A stretch of DNA of 64,000 bases from Marinirhabdus gelatinilytica (GCF_003353425.1 NZ_QRAO01000007.1:1-64000); one strand, 5' to 3'; positions 16,391 through 25,408 are shown, numbered from the stretch's first letter. Notes: a model not told the origin generated them from the sequence alone. Made by a program: numbers and translations.

Positions 16391-17827
16391 TTATCTTTTT
16401 TCTAAAAGTACAACATTTTCTACGTGATGGGTCTGTGGGAACATATCTACTGGCTGTACCTTGGTAACCTTGTAAATTTCATCCATAAGCGCCAAATCCC
16501 TTGCCTGTGTAGCACTGTTGCAGCTTACGTACACTATTTTCTCTGGTGACAACAGTAGCAATTGCGCTACCACGTCTTTGTGCATCCCGTCCCTTGGGGG
16601 ATCGGTAATCACAACGTCAGCTTTTCCATGGGTGTTTACAAACTCTTGGTTAAACACGTTTTTCATATCGCCCACTAAAAAGGCAACGTTCTCTATACTG
16701 TTTAATTGCGCATTTTCCTTAGCGGCGGTAATAGCGTCTGGCACAGCTTCAACACCAATAACTTTCTTGGCATTTTTGGCTACAAACTGTGCAATGGTAC
16801 CCGTTCCCGTGTAAAGGTCGTATACAAGTTCATTGCCCGTAAGTCCTGCAAGATCTCGTGTAATTTTGTAGAGCTCGTAGGCTTGTTCGCTGTTGGTCTG
16901 GTAAAAAGACTTAGCATTTATTTTGAACTTAAGGCCTTCCATTTCCTCAAAAATATGGTCGCGCCCTTTGTAACAGATTACTTCCTGGTCGTAAATGGTA
17001 TCGTTCCCTTTGTTGTTAATGACATATTGTAGTGAGGTTATTTCAGGGAATTTTCCTGAGATACTATCCAGCAATGCTTCACGTTTTTCCTTTTGTGCAT
17101 TCCTTTCAACTAGCTCGTCGGATGCAGTGAAAAATTGAATCACTACCATAATCTCACCAATGCTCGTAGTACGTATCATTAGCGTTCGTAACATTCCTTC
17201 TTGTTTCCTGGTGTTGAAGAAAGGGATGTCCAACCGTTCGCCTTCAGATTGCACAAAATTCCTGAGGGCGTTACTAGGATCTCGCTGTAAGTGACATTTT
17301 TCAATATCAAGGATTTTGTCCCACATTCCAGGGATATGGAAACCCAACGCATTTTTGTTTTCTATCTCAACATCGCTTTCAATCTGTTCCCGTGTAAGCC
17401 ACTTATTGTTGCTGAAGGAGAACTCCATCTTATTCCGGTAAAAATACTGTTCAGACGAGCCTAGGATAGGAGAGACTTCAGGAAGTTCTATACCACCCAA
17501 GCGCTCAAGATTATTAACCACTTCTTTCTGCTTGTAATATAGCTGGTGCTCGTATCCCAGGTGTTGCCACTTACAGCCACCACAGGTGCCAAAATGCTGG
17601 CAGACAGGTGCTACTCGATTATCTGAAAGTTTTGAGAATGATATAGCAGTACCCTCGTAATAGGATTTTCTCTTTTTGGTGGTTTGTACAGTAACTATAT
17701 CCCCCGGCACGGCATTTTTAATGAACACCACGCGGCCATCGGCTGCCTTGGCAACTGCCTTTCCTTTTGCCCCGGCATCTATCACTTCAAGGTCTTCAAG
17801 GACCACTCTTTTGCTTCTTCTTCCCAT
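16391..17827 (-). CDS. rlmD: 23S rRNA (uracil-C5)-methyltransferase RlmD
   Basis: The 478-residue protein has an N-terminal TRAM RNA-binding domain (about 5-65) and a four-cysteine Fe-S motif CQHFGTCGGCKW (about 75-87). The RumA-type methyltransferase domain has VYDLYTGTGTIAQFVA, ITDPPRDGM and the catalytic YVSCNSAT with Cys about 436. It makes m5U in 23S rRNA (U1939 in E. coli). The start is fixed by the TRAM domain at residue 8, and a -7 element lies only five bases before the ATG. The two envelope genes behind it appear co-transcribed, an odd pairing that is conserved in flavobacteria from memory. Confidence 0.95.
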   Translation of the reverse strand: MGRRSKRVVLEDLEVIDAGAKGKAVAKAADGRVVFIKNAVPGDIVTVQTTKKRKSYYEGTAISFSKLSDNRVAPVCQHFGTCGGCKWQHLGYEHQLYYKQKEVVNNLERLGGIELPEVSPILGSSEQYFYRNKMEFSFSNNKWLTREQIESDVEIENKNALGFHIPGMWDKILDIEKCHLQRDPSNALRNFVQSEGERLDIPFFNTRKQEGMLRTLMIRTTSIGEIMVVIQFFTASDELVERNAQKEKREALLDSISGKFPEITSLQYVINNKGNDTIYDQEVICYKGRDHIFEEMEGLKFKINAKSFYQTNSEQAYELYKITRDLAGLTGNELVYDLYTGTGTIAQFVAKNAKKVIGVEAVPDAITAAKENAQLNSIENVAFLVGDMKNVFNQEFVNTHGKADVVITDPPRDGMHKDVVAQLLLLSPEKIVYVSCNSATQARDLALMDEIYKVTKVQPVDMFPQTHHVENVVLLEKR

Positions 17828-17832
17828 AGGCG

Positions 17833-17840
17833 CAAAAGTA
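17833..17840 (-). promoter_or_regulatory. -7 promoter element TACTTTTG abutting a start codon
   Basis: On the minus strand TACTTTTG, a perfect TAnnTTTG match, is separated by five bases (CGCCT) from the ATG of rlmD. Transcription would be expected to begin at or next to the A of the start codon, giving a leaderless mRNA. Confidence 0.55.
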
Positions 17841-17985
17841 CTAGGAATTGTTTAAAAATGTGGGGCAATTTTAGTAATTTGCGCCCAAGGATGATTTCTC
17901 TCCTACGCTGCGTTTTTCGATACTTCGATAGCATAAAGGTACAGCAGGAATTTTATTATTTTCACTTTAAAAATGTTTACTTATT

Positions 17986-19230
17986 ATGTCAGTAACACAA
18001 CAATCGTTGTCGCAACAGGCGATAGATTTAGAAAACAAGTATGGTGCCCATAATTACCACCCGCTTCCTGTGGTCTTGAGCAAGGGAGAAGGTGTATATG
18101 TTTGGGATGTTGAAGGAAAAAAATATTACGATTTCCTTTCGGCATACAGCGCTGTAAACCAAGGGCATTGCCACCCAGCCATCGTAAATGCCATGACCGA
18201 ACAAGCACAGAAGCTTACCTTGACCTCTCGAGCATTTTATAATGATATGTTGGGGAAATACGAAAAATACGCTAGCGAATATTTCAATTTCGACAAGCTC
18301 TTGCCCATGAACACTGGGGCCGAAGCTGTAGAAACGGCATTGAAGATTTGTAGACGGTGGGCCTACGAAGTAAAGGGGATTGACGAAAATGAAGCTGAGA
18401 TCATTGTATGTGAAAACAATTTTCACGGAAGGACCACTACCATAATCTCCTTTAGTAACGATCCTGTGGCGCGTGACAATTTTGGTCCTTACACCAAAGG
18501 CTTTATTAAAATTGAATACGATAATCTAGAGGCTCTTAAAAATACATTGGAAAGCAATAAACAAGTAGCTGGATTCCTGGTAGAACCTATACAAGGTGAA
18601 GCAGGGGTCTATGTGCCTTCTGAAGGATATTTGAAGAAAGCAAAAGCCCTTTGTGAAGAACACAATGTATTGTTTATAGCAGATGAAGTACAAACAGGAA
18701 TTGCAAGAACCGGAAAGTTACTGGCGGTAGATCACGAAAATGTTAAACCTGATGTCCTTATCTTAGGAAAGGCGCTGAGCGGCGGGGCATATCCAGTGTC
18801 TGCCGTGCTAGCAGATGATCCTGTGATGAAAGTTATCACACCAGGCTCACACGGCTCTACCTTTGGCGGTAACCCTATTGCAGCTGCAGTTGCTATGGCG
18901 GCACTCAATGTAGTTAAGGACGAGAACCTAGCTGAAAACGCAGATAGGCTAGGGGAGTTGTTCCGCAGCAAAATGGACGAATACATAGCAAAGAGTACCA
19001 TTTGTAGGTTGGTACGTGGTAAAGGATTGCTTAATGCCATTGTGATAAACGATAGTGAGGATAGCGATACCGCTTGGAATATTTGCTTGAAATTAAGAGA
19101 CAACGGACTTTTAGCAAAGCCTACCCACGGAAACATTATAAGATTTGCGCCTCCCTTAGTAATGAATGAAACAGAACTATTGGAATGTGTCTCAATTATT
19201 ACTGAAACCCTAAAGGATTTCGAGAGATAA
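17986..19230 (+). CDS. rocD: Ornithine--oxo-acid transaminase
   Basis: The 414-residue class III PLP aminotransferase shows [19 protein letters not shown] near the cofactor phosphate site. It also has the acidic PLP-contact motif [15 protein letters not shown] and the Schiff-base Lys about 262 in [16 protein letters not shown]. These match ornithine aminotransferases, which convert ornithine and 2-oxoglutarate to glutamate semialdehyde and glutamate, in arginine and proline metabolism. The proline dehydrogenase at 28628 works on a converging pathway but is not in the same operon. A strong terminator follows, so it is a single-gene unit. Confidence 0.95.
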   Translation: MSVTQQSLSQQAIDLENKYGAHNYHPLPVVLSKGEGVYVWDVEGKKYYDFLSAYSAVNQGHCHPAIVNAMTEQAQKLTLTSRAFYNDMLGKYEKYASEYFNFDKLLPMNTGAEAVETALKICRRWAYEVKGIDENEAEIIVCENNFHGRTTTIISFSNDPVARDNFGPYTKGFIKIEYDNLEALKNTLESNKQVAGFLVEPIQGEAGVYVPSEGYLKKAKALCEEHNVLFIADEVQTGIARTGKLLAVDHENVKPDVLILGKALSGGAYPVSAVLADDPVMKVITPGSHGSTFGGNPIAAAVAMAALNVVKDENLAENADRLGELFRSKMDEYIAKSTICRLVRGKGLLNAIVINDSEDSDTAWNICLKLRDNGLLAKPTHGNIIRFAPPLVMNETELLECVSIITETLKDFER

Positions 19231-19257
19231 TCTTGAAGACTAGAAAATAGATTTAAT

Positions 19258-19292
19258 AAAAAATGCGGCAAATAACTTGCCGCATTTTTTTT
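19258..19292 (+). terminator. Bidirectional rho-independent terminator
   Basis: AAAAAATGCGGCAA (19258-19271) pairs with TTGCCGCATTTTTT (from 19277) around the loop ATAAC, followed by further T. Both strands end in a T-run. It can therefore serve rocD and the convergent membrane-protein gene that ends at 19309. Confidence 0.88.
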
Positions 19293-19308
19293 TAAAAGGC
19301 TTGGAGAA

Positions 19309-19638
19309 TTAGCCTTCTAATCCATATTGTTCCATAAAGTCTCGGTTCATATTCATTATGCCATCTGAGCCAAAAACAGCAAACATATAAATTACATAGC
19401 CTAGATAGATCACATTTAGTATAATACCTATTATAGCTAAAATCTTTCCTGTTTTAACATTTTGGTATCCAGAATATAATTCTGGATTTGCTAGATATAC
19501 TTCGGTTGCTTTTTTGGACATAACAAGAGCGATTATTCCAAAAATAAGTCCAATAATTCCATAGCAACAGCAAGTTACTATAGAAACTATACCAAATACG
19601 AGAATGAGCGTTGAGTTAGGTAATTTTTGTTGTTCCAT
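19309..19638 (-). CDS. Small CCC-motif membrane protein
   Basis: The 109-residue protein has two to three membrane helices with the consecutive cysteines TCCCYG (about 22-27), then FGIIALVMSKKA and a second hydrophobic block GKILAIIGIILNVIYLGYVIY. This matches what I recall as the CCC-motif membrane protein family of Flavobacteriaceae, of unknown function. The three adjacent cysteines at the membrane face could bind metal or be acylated, but nothing shows this. It is downstream of the DUF2752-like gene and may share its transcript. Confidence 0.75.
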   Translation of the reverse strand: MEQQKLPNSTLILVFGIVSIVTCCCYGIIGLIFGIIALVMSKKATEVYLANPELYSGYQNVKTGKILAIIGIILNVIYLGYVIYMFAVFGSDGIMNMNRDFMEQYGLEG

Positions 19639-19698
19639 AATTAAGAGAGTGTTGGTTATTTAATAAGTTATAATAAATATACCTAAAAAATAATGAGT

Positions 19699-19992
19699 CT
19701 AGAAAAATTTATTCATTTTAATAAAGTAGCTTATTACAATAATCAGCACATTAACAGCAATTAAAACTATTTTTATAATTGTAGCGTATTTCAGTTTGTA
19801 GAATATATTGAACACTAGAAAAGCCAACAATAAAAGAAGCGAATAAATAGCAGGATACATTTTAAATGCTGCTATAAATTCGCCTTTAAACAAAAAGGCT
19901 GCGGCACGTTGTATGCCACAGCCTAAACATTCTATCCCGAAGAGTTGCTTGTTTAAACAGGGCAACATATATTCTCCGAGCGCCTCTTTCAT
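19699..19992 (-). CDS. DUF2752-family membrane protein
   Basis: The 97-residue protein begins with a short Cys-rich segment, LPCLNKQLFGIECLGCGIQR (residues 11-30). That pattern, FGIxCPGCGxxR-like, is typical of DUF2752. Two further hydrophobic stretches follow (SLLLLLAFLVFNIFY and a C-terminal IVLIAVNVLIIVISYF). Function unknown. Its ATG is seven bases from the stop of the T9SS cargo gene upstream, so the two are likely co-transcribed. Confidence 0.8.
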   Translation of the reverse strand: MKEALGEYMLPCLNKQLFGIECLGCGIQRAAAFLFKGEFIAAFKMYPAIYSLLLLLAFLVFNIFYKLKYATIIKIVLIAVNVLIIVISYFIKMNKFF

Positions 19993-19999
19993 AGAGGGT

Positions 20000-22012
20000 T
20001 TATTTATTGGTCACGATAGCTTTGTAATCTATCGATACATTATCTGCAGTTGCAAGTTTCACAACATATACACCGTCTGCGAAAGTAGAGGTGTTCATTT
20101 CAAATTTTGAAACATTTCCAATATTGGCTCTTGTTTGTACCAGCTTTCCGGTCATATCAAAAATATGGGCATACTTGATATCGTATCGTTCTGGATTACT
20201 TATTTCCATTTGCCCCAACACATTATTTTGGAAGAAATCTACATTTTCTAAAGTAGTCAATACGTTCTCTGCGGTTCCTTGCTCATCAGCAAATGTACTG
20301 TCGTCCAAAAATGTGATATAAAATCTATCCAAGTAATTTCCAGCAGGTAAATCCAGGGAGGCAGTATGGTTTCCAGAAATCTTTTGGTAAGTATCTTCTT
20401 GTGAATCCCATAAAAATACATTGTTACAAGGGAGGTTGATCTCTTGAACCAACTGGACAACAACTTGCATAGGTTGATCTAATTTAACTCTATAGTGTAT
20501 TTTTTTCTGCACATCGTAGGGTACGGTCTGGATTACATAGTTGTTATAGTTGTCTCCTTGTCCAGTAGGGTCAAAGGTAAAATATGCATCACCAAAATCT
20601 GCATCGTTAGGGTGGGTTGCGTCCATTCCCCAATCATAACCATCGGTACTATTTTCGTTGAACAACAATACCATATCACGGAAGTGTGACTCATCAAAAT
20701 ACGTGTAGATTCTCATACGTGGTGATAAACCTTCATACGGATTGGCAGGACCGGGATTGGTGCCTACAGAAGTATCGGTAGCAGCTAAACCACCAGTGTT
20801 TCCTCCTAGAGGGTTTCTAAATTGAGAGTCTGTAGCAGCTCCCTCCTTAATAAATCTTCTATGTGAATTTTTAACACTAATTTCGTTCAATGTCAAGTCA
20901 CCCGCAGCAACATCTGTATTCTGGGTGATAAAATAAAACCCTTGACCTATAGGAGCAAATCTTCTATCGTACATATTACCACTACCATTTTGTCCCGTAG
21001 GATTACCGCCTGCATCATATTGTAGAAAAGGTGCTACTGTGTATGTTCCAGGCTCATAACCAGCACTTCCAACTTCACCATCTGGGTTGCTGGAATTAGG
21101 GATCCAAGTTCCAAAACCTCCTTCATTTTCTGTATAAAGGTGTGAGTTTATGGCTCGGTTTTCATCCCAATAAGCGATCTTTATAATTTCTGTATTGGTA
21201 GTGTTAATAGTACCGTCAGGATCACCTGCTTGTGTGTCCCAAAAAACCCTGTTTAAATCCAAGGCAGATGGGTAGGGGTTACCAGAGAGCAATTCCTGCT
21301 CGGGCATATCGTTTTGGGGGTGGTTTCCAGTTACTGGAGTTGTGGCAAGGTCAAACTGCCCATTATTGGGCCTTCCTCTAAAATCGTATGTATAATCGTG
21401 GTTCCCAGGGGCTCCATCAAGATTTACTCCTTTCATAATAAAACCTTGTCCTGCAGGTGCAGCATTGGCACCGTACATTCTATTCCAAGGTGATTGATGG
21501 CCACTGCCTTTGGTGTATAACCATCTGTGGGAGATTGATACAGTATTTGCCGAAGAGTTTGTAAACCCTTCATAAGACCCAGTTAATGAGGCTTGATTGG
21601 AAGCGGTAATTGTCTCAACCGCAAAAAGGGATTCTGCACCAAAATTAATATTACCGGGAGCGGCAGCTGGGTTTGTAAAGATATCGCCAACGGGAGAACC
21701 ATAAAACGTATAGTCCCAAGCATCGCTTCCAGGGTTTTCACGGTATACCGAGATATATCCCGATCCTACATTGGAAGAGTTAGAGGTCCCTTGTATAAGC
21801 TGACCGTCGTTTCGTAAATAAATGCTAGCTTCTTGCCCAGCGGTTACATTGTTTTCAGTTAAGTTAACGTCTTGTTCAACAAACAGAACTTGATCGTTTA
21901 CATACACATAGGAGTCTGATGGTGTTCCCGTGGTGTTGGGAGCAACATACAATTGTGCTGTTGAGATTACCGATGCTAATAACATAGCCGGTACTAGTAG
22001 TAGGTGTTTCAT
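20000..22012 (-). CDS. T9SS type A sorted cell-surface protein
   Basis: The 670-residue product starts at the ATG at 22012. That start gives a proper signal peptide (MKHLLLVPAMLLASVISTAQ), whereas an upstream in-frame ATG would prefix 27 residues with no sense. The body is rich in Asn, Gly and aromatic residues, with no catalytic domain I recognise (WNRMYGANAAPAGQGF, NPYPSALDLNRVFWD). The end is a type IX sorting domain: YAHIFDMTGKLVQTRANIGN, then FADGVYVVKLAT. It is probably secreted and anchored outside the cell. Comparable proteins end in this way across marine flavobacteria; role unknown. Confidence 0.85.
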   Translation of the reverse strand: MKHLLLVPAMLLASVISTAQLYVAPNTTGTPSDSYVYVNDQVLFVEQDVNLTENNVTAGQEASIYLRNDGQLIQGTSNSSNVGSGYISVYRENPGSDAWDYTFYGSPVGDIFTNPAAAPGNINFGAESLFAVETITASNQASLTGSYEGFTNSSANTVSISHRWLYTKGSGHQSPWNRMYGANAAPAGQGFIMKGVNLDGAPGNHDYTYDFRGRPNNGQFDLATTPVTGNHPQNDMPEQELLSGNPYPSALDLNRVFWDTQAGDPDGTINTTNTEIIKIAYWDENRAINSHLYTENEGGFGTWIPNSSNPDGEVGSAGYEPGTYTVAPFLQYDAGGNPTGQNGSGNMYDRRFAPIGQGFYFITQNTDVAAGDLTLNEISVKNSHRRFIKEGAATDSQFRNPLGGNTGGLAATDTSVGTNPGPANPYEGLSPRMRIYTYFDESHFRDMVLLFNENSTDGYDWGMDATHPNDADFGDAYFTFDPTGQGDNYNNYVIQTVPYDVQKKIHYRVKLDQPMQVVVQLVQEINLPCNNVFLWDSQEDTYQKISGNHTASLDLPAGNYLDRFYITFLDDSTFADEQGTAENVLTTLENVDFFQNNVLGQMEISNPERYDIKYAHIFDMTGKLVQTRANIGNVSKFEMNTSTFADGVYVVKLATADNVSIDYKAIVTNK

Positions 22013-22169
22013 AATTTGGTTTTTAAATATTGTGATTGGGGAAAAACAATATATTTTGCGCGATAAATTTATAAATAATTTTCTTATTGGCATAATATTC
22101 CTACAAATTTTGTAAAAATTTAGTTCTTAATGTGTTAGCAACTTTTTCTTGATTCCTAAATTTATGTAT

Positions 22170-22177
22170 TATTTTTG
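22170..22177 (+). promoter_or_regulatory. -7 promoter element TATTTTTG close to a start codon
   Basis: A perfect TAnnTTTG match ends eight bases before the ATG of the Smr-domain gene at 22186. The transcript would have almost no leader. Confidence 0.5.
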
Positions 22178-22185
22178 GGGCTTTT

Positions 22186-22743
22186 ATGCAAAAAGGCGAC
22201 ACGGTTTCGGCAATAGATGAACCCATAAAAGGCGTTGTGACGTCTATTGAGGGAAGCCTTGTAATTATTGAGACTGAAGAGGGTTTCCCTATGAAATTTC
22301 AGAAAGATGAACTCATAGTAGAGGGCGCCTTGTTGAAGAAAAATATAACCTCCAGTAAAATAGCAGCGGCTATTTCAGAAAAAGAAACGTTCCGCAAAAA
22401 GAAAAAAAGCGTAAAAAAGACCAAAAAGCGCAAAATACCACCACTTGAGGTGGATTTACATATCCATAAACTAACGGGGGCTACACACTTATCTAATTAT
22501 GAGATGTTGACTATTCAGCTAGACACTGCAAAAAGGCAATTGGATTTTGCCATCGCCAAGCGTATTCCAAGAGTTGTTTTTATCCATGGCGTTGGGCAGG
22601 GCGTACTAAAAGCGGAATTGGAAACACTCTTTAGGCGCTACGATAGTGTAAGGTATTATGAAGCTAGCCCAAAAAAATATGGCTCGGGTGCAACGGAGGT
22701 GTATATCGTCCAGAATCCTACTGCTCAGGAAAATCGGGGGTAA
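22186..22743 (+). CDS. Smr-domain protein (DUF2027/MutS2-C-terminal-like)
   Basis: The 185-residue protein has an N-terminal beta domain (about 1-45, GDTVSAIDEPIKGVVTSIEG), a very basic linker (about 65-85, KKKKSVKKTKKRK) and a C-terminal Smr domain. The Smr domain has LEVDLHIHKLTG, VFIHGVGQGVLKAEL and YGSGATEVYI. Smr domains are nucleases or nucleic-acid-binding modules related to the MutS2 tail; MutS core domains are absent. The gene overlaps tail-to-tail by 26 bases with the lipoprotein gene on the other strand. Confidence 0.85.
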   Translation: MQKGDTVSAIDEPIKGVVTSIEGSLVIIETEEGFPMKFQKDELIVEGALLKKNITSSKIAAAISEKETFRKKKKSVKKTKKRKIPPLEVDLHIHKLTGATHLSNYEMLTIQLDTAKRQLDFAIAKRIPRVVFIHGVGQGVLKAELETLFRRYDSVRYYEASPKKYGSGATEVYIVQNPTAQENRG

Positions 22744-23593
22744 CCGGAGTTGTCCCGCTGGAAATAGTACCTATAGTACCCATGTTCAAACTTTCTTGTG
22801 TGAGCTGTTCCTCGCCATTGGTAAAGACTACGTTGGTCATAAACAATTCAAGACTGGTGGTAAAAGAATAGGAGTGCTCTATAAATTGCTCGTAGACCAC
22901 TTCTTCGGTTACAGCATCGTTTAGATAATCAGCCCCCACATTTGGGTCCGTAATTTTATTCTGTGGGTCTGGGTCGTCCTTGGTTATTTCATGCCTGGTG
23001 GGCACGCCATCGTTATCGTCATCTTCATCAAGATAATCGGGTTTGTCATCCCCATCAGTATTCAGTGGATTTTCTGGGTCTGGCCCTATCTCTACCCCAG
23101 TGGGAACGTTGTCGCCATCGTCATCAAAATCATAATAGTTTAAAAGGCCATCGTTATCGGTGTCCAGATCACTGTCTGTATCTTCCTCAATACCATCGTT
23201 ATCGTCAAAATCGCTTATAATGTTCAGGTTGGCCGTTCCATCGGTAGCCACATAATCCTGGAGCACACTGGGCGAAGTGGGAGGGATGCTGTTGCAAAAG
23301 TAATTTGAGGTGGGGGCAGTTTCAAATGTTCTATAATTCATGACATTGGAAGTGCTGAGTGGAACCTCTATAGCATCGCTCTGGCTAAAGGTTTCTTCAT
23401 CCAATTGCAGAACAAGGGAAAGGCTTTCACTACTAGCTTCGTTTATCTTAAAGAAGACAAAACCATCGGCTCCTTGGCAAAACTGAAGGTTGGCATCCTC
23501 AAAGTCGAAACTGGTCACGATCACATCGCCATCGTCACAGGAATTCAGTGTAAAGACCAATAGTAGTAAAGCGCATATTCTCCTCATAAGCAT
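22718..23593 (-). CDS. Lipoprotein with thrombospondin type 3-like calcium repeats
   Basis: The 291-residue protein has a lipobox LLLVFTLNSC (Cys about 19). A C-terminal half carries acidic Asp/Asn loops: DTDSDLDTDNDGLLNYYDFD, DDDGDNVPTGVEIGPDP, NTDGDDKPDYLDEDDDNDG. These are the calcium-binding repeats of TSP3-type proteins and usually rigidify extracellular linkers. No enzymatic domain is recognisable. It is tail-to-tail with the Smr gene (26-base overlap) and divergent from the cysteine desulfurase gene. Function unknown. Confidence 0.8.
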   Translation of the reverse strand: MLMRRICALLLLVFTLNSCDDGDVIVTSFDFEDANLQFCQGADGFVFFKINEASSESLSLVLQLDEETFSQSDAIEVPLSTSNVMNYRTFETAPTSNYFCNSIPPTSPSVLQDYVATDGTANLNIISDFDDNDGIEEDTDSDLDTDNDGLLNYYDFDDDGDNVPTGVEIGPDPENPLNTDGDDKPDYLDEDDDNDGVPTRHEITKDDPDPQNKITDPNVGADYLNDAVTEEVVYEQFIEHSYSFTTSLELFMTNVVFTNGEEQLTQESLNMGTIGTISSGTTPVTPDFPEQ

Positions 23594-23661
23594 AGTATTT
23601 TACTAGGGTAAAGAAACATAATTCTTTGCAATTTAGCACAACTTAATTTTATTTAAAAATG

Positions 23662-23669
23662 TATTTTTG
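23662..23669 (+). promoter_or_regulatory. -7 promoter element TATTTTTG abutting a start codon
   Basis: A perfect TAnnTTTG match ends five bases before the ATG at 23675, with CAGGT between. The protein start is fixed by the MKKVYFDSAATT motif, so the mRNA is probably leaderless. Confidence 0.55.
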
Positions 23670-23674
23670 CAGGT

Positions 23675-24823
23675 ATGAAAAAAGTATATTTCGATAGCGC
23701 GGCAACCACACAATTGCGCAATGAGGTTATTCGTTGTATTTCAGAAGTCTTAAAAACCGAATATGGCAACCCGTCTTCTACCCATGCCTATGGAAGGAGT
23801 GCCAAATCGCTCCTCGAGAATGCACGTAAGGAAATAGCAAAACATCTGAATGTAACTGCTGCCGAAATAATATTTACCTCTGGTGGTACCGAGGCTGACA
23901 ACCTGATACTCAACAGTTGTGTTCGTGACCTTGGCGTAAAAAGAATTATTTCCAGCAAGATAGAGCATCACGCAGTTTTATATGCCATTGAGGAATTAAA
24001 AGAAAAACACAACATAGAAGTCGTTTACGTGAAATTGGACGATTGCGGCCACGTAGATTATGACCACCTTGAAACCCTGTTGGAGGATACCGGAAAGAAA
24101 ACATTGGTAAGCCTGATGCACGTAAACAACGAGATAGGCAACGTGTTGGATGTTGATAGGACCGCTACACTATGTAAGAGATATGATACACTTTTCCATA
24201 GTGACACCGTGCAGTCCGTAGGACATTTTGAGGTAGATTTTGCTAAAACCCCAATAGACTTTGCAGCAGTGGCCGCACATAAATTCCATGGGCCAAAAGG
24301 AGCTGGATTTGCCTTCGTTCGTAAAAATACCGGACTAAAACCTTTAATTTTTGGTGGCGCACAGGAACGAGGGCTCCGTGCGGGAACCGAAGCAGTGTAT
24401 GCAATTGCAGGAATGGCCGAGGCACTTAAACTTTCCTACCAAAACCTTGAAAAAGAAAAAGCATACATAACTGGTCTCAAAGATTATTTTAAGCAACAAC
24501 TCGAGGATGAAATTCCAGGGGTGAAATTCAATGGGTCCTGTGATGACAATGAGCGAAGCACGTACACATTGCTAAATGTTTGCCTGCCCATCCCACCAGA
24601 AAAGGCTACTATGCTCTTGTTTCAGTTGGATTTAAATGGCATTGCCTGTTCCAAGGGAAGCGCTTGCCAGAGCGGAAGCTCAAAAGGCTCCCATGTGCTT
24701 ACCGAAATCCTTACAGATGAAGACCTTCAAAAACCCTCTATCCGTTTTTCATTTTCGAGTTTCAACACAAAAGAAGAGATAGATTACGTGGTAGGTGTGC
24801 TCAAGACTTTTATAGAAAGCTAG
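23675..24823 (+). CDS. Cysteine desulfurase (NifS/IscS family)
   Basis: The 382-residue class V PLP enzyme opens with the N-terminal YFDSAATTQLRNEV motif. It has SGGTEADNLIL at the cofactor site, the Schiff-base Lys about 203 in AAHKFHGPKG, and the sulfur-accepting Cys about 331 in GSACQSGS. It releases sulfur from cysteine to form alanine and an enzyme persulfide for Fe-S or thionucleoside synthesis. No IscU or other scaffold gene adjoins, and Suf genes are not in the window, so the sulfur acceptor is not evident. Confidence 0.93.
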   Translation: MKKVYFDSAATTQLRNEVIRCISEVLKTEYGNPSSTHAYGRSAKSLLENARKEIAKHLNVTAAEIIFTSGGTEADNLILNSCVRDLGVKRIISSKIEHHAVLYAIEELKEKHNIEVVYVKLDDCGHVDYDHLETLLEDTGKKTLVSLMHVNNEIGNVLDVDRTATLCKRYDTLFHSDTVQSVGHFEVDFAKTPIDFAAVAAHKFHGPKGAGFAFVRKNTGLKPLIFGGAQERGLRAGTEAVYAIAGMAEALKLSYQNLEKEKAYITGLKDYFKQQLEDEIPGVKFNGSCDDNERSTYTLLNVCLPIPPEKATMLLFQLDLNGIACSKGSACQSGSSKGSHVLTEILTDEDLQKPSIRFSFSSFNTKEEIDYVVGVLKTFIES

Positions 24824-24894
24824 CCGCAGCAAACTTTTGTGTGGTCTTTACTGCTGAATTTCATTATCTTCGGAAACATTAATTCGCAACCAAA

Positions 24895-25407
24895 ATGAAA
24901 GACCAGATTTCTGAAACCGAATATAATTCGTACTACAAACGCTATGTAGATAGGGCATTGCACAAACCACTCCTTAAGGGATTGGCAGAAGGAATGCTGG
25001 AGACCCATGATTTTTTTGAAGCAATTCCTGATGAAAAACACGAGTTTAGGTACGCAGCTGAAAAATGGACACCAAAAGAGATATTACTTCATTTAATAGA
25101 CACGGAACGTGTTTTTGCCTACCGTGCCCTACATTTTGCTAGAGCGAGCCAAGTAGAGATAAAAGGTTTTGACCAAGACGAATTTGCACAGAACTCCAAT
25201 GCAAACCAACACAGCATGGAAAAATTGTTGGAAGAATATATAGCAGTCCGTACCAGTACGGTGCTCTTGTTCAACAGTTTTTCTGAAACCACTATGCTAC
25301 GAATGGGTGTTGCCAGTGACTCACCTCTTTCCGTACGCGCAGCGGGGTTCATAATTAATGGCCACGAGAAGCACCACATTGCTGTTATTAAAGAGCGCTA
25401 TCTATAA
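24895..25407 (+). CDS. DinB-family protein
   Basis: The 170-residue four-helix-bundle protein of the DinB/YfiT type carries metal-ligand candidates: the His in ILLHLIDTERVFAYRA (about residue 64) and the C-terminal HEKHHIAVIKERY. The family includes metal-dependent thiol transferases, and bacillithiol transferases such as BstA belong to it. A BshA gene lies at 61187, so a bacillithiol-linked role is possible but is only inference. The stop is one base before the ATG of the next gene, implying co-transcription. Confidence 0.87.
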   Translation: MKDQISETEYNSYYKRYVDRALHKPLLKGLAEGMLETHDFFEAIPDEKHEFRYAAEKWTPKEILLHLIDTERVFAYRALHFARASQVEIKGFDQDEFAQNSNANQHSMEKLLEEYIAVRTSTVLLFNSFSETTMLRMGVASDSPLSVRAAGFIINGHEKHHIAVIKERYL

Positions 25408-25408
25408 G

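Noticed and set aside
22013-22093. N-terminal extension of the T9SS cargo protein
   Set aside because: The start at 22012 begins a proper signal peptide; the extension would place 27 polar residues in front of it.
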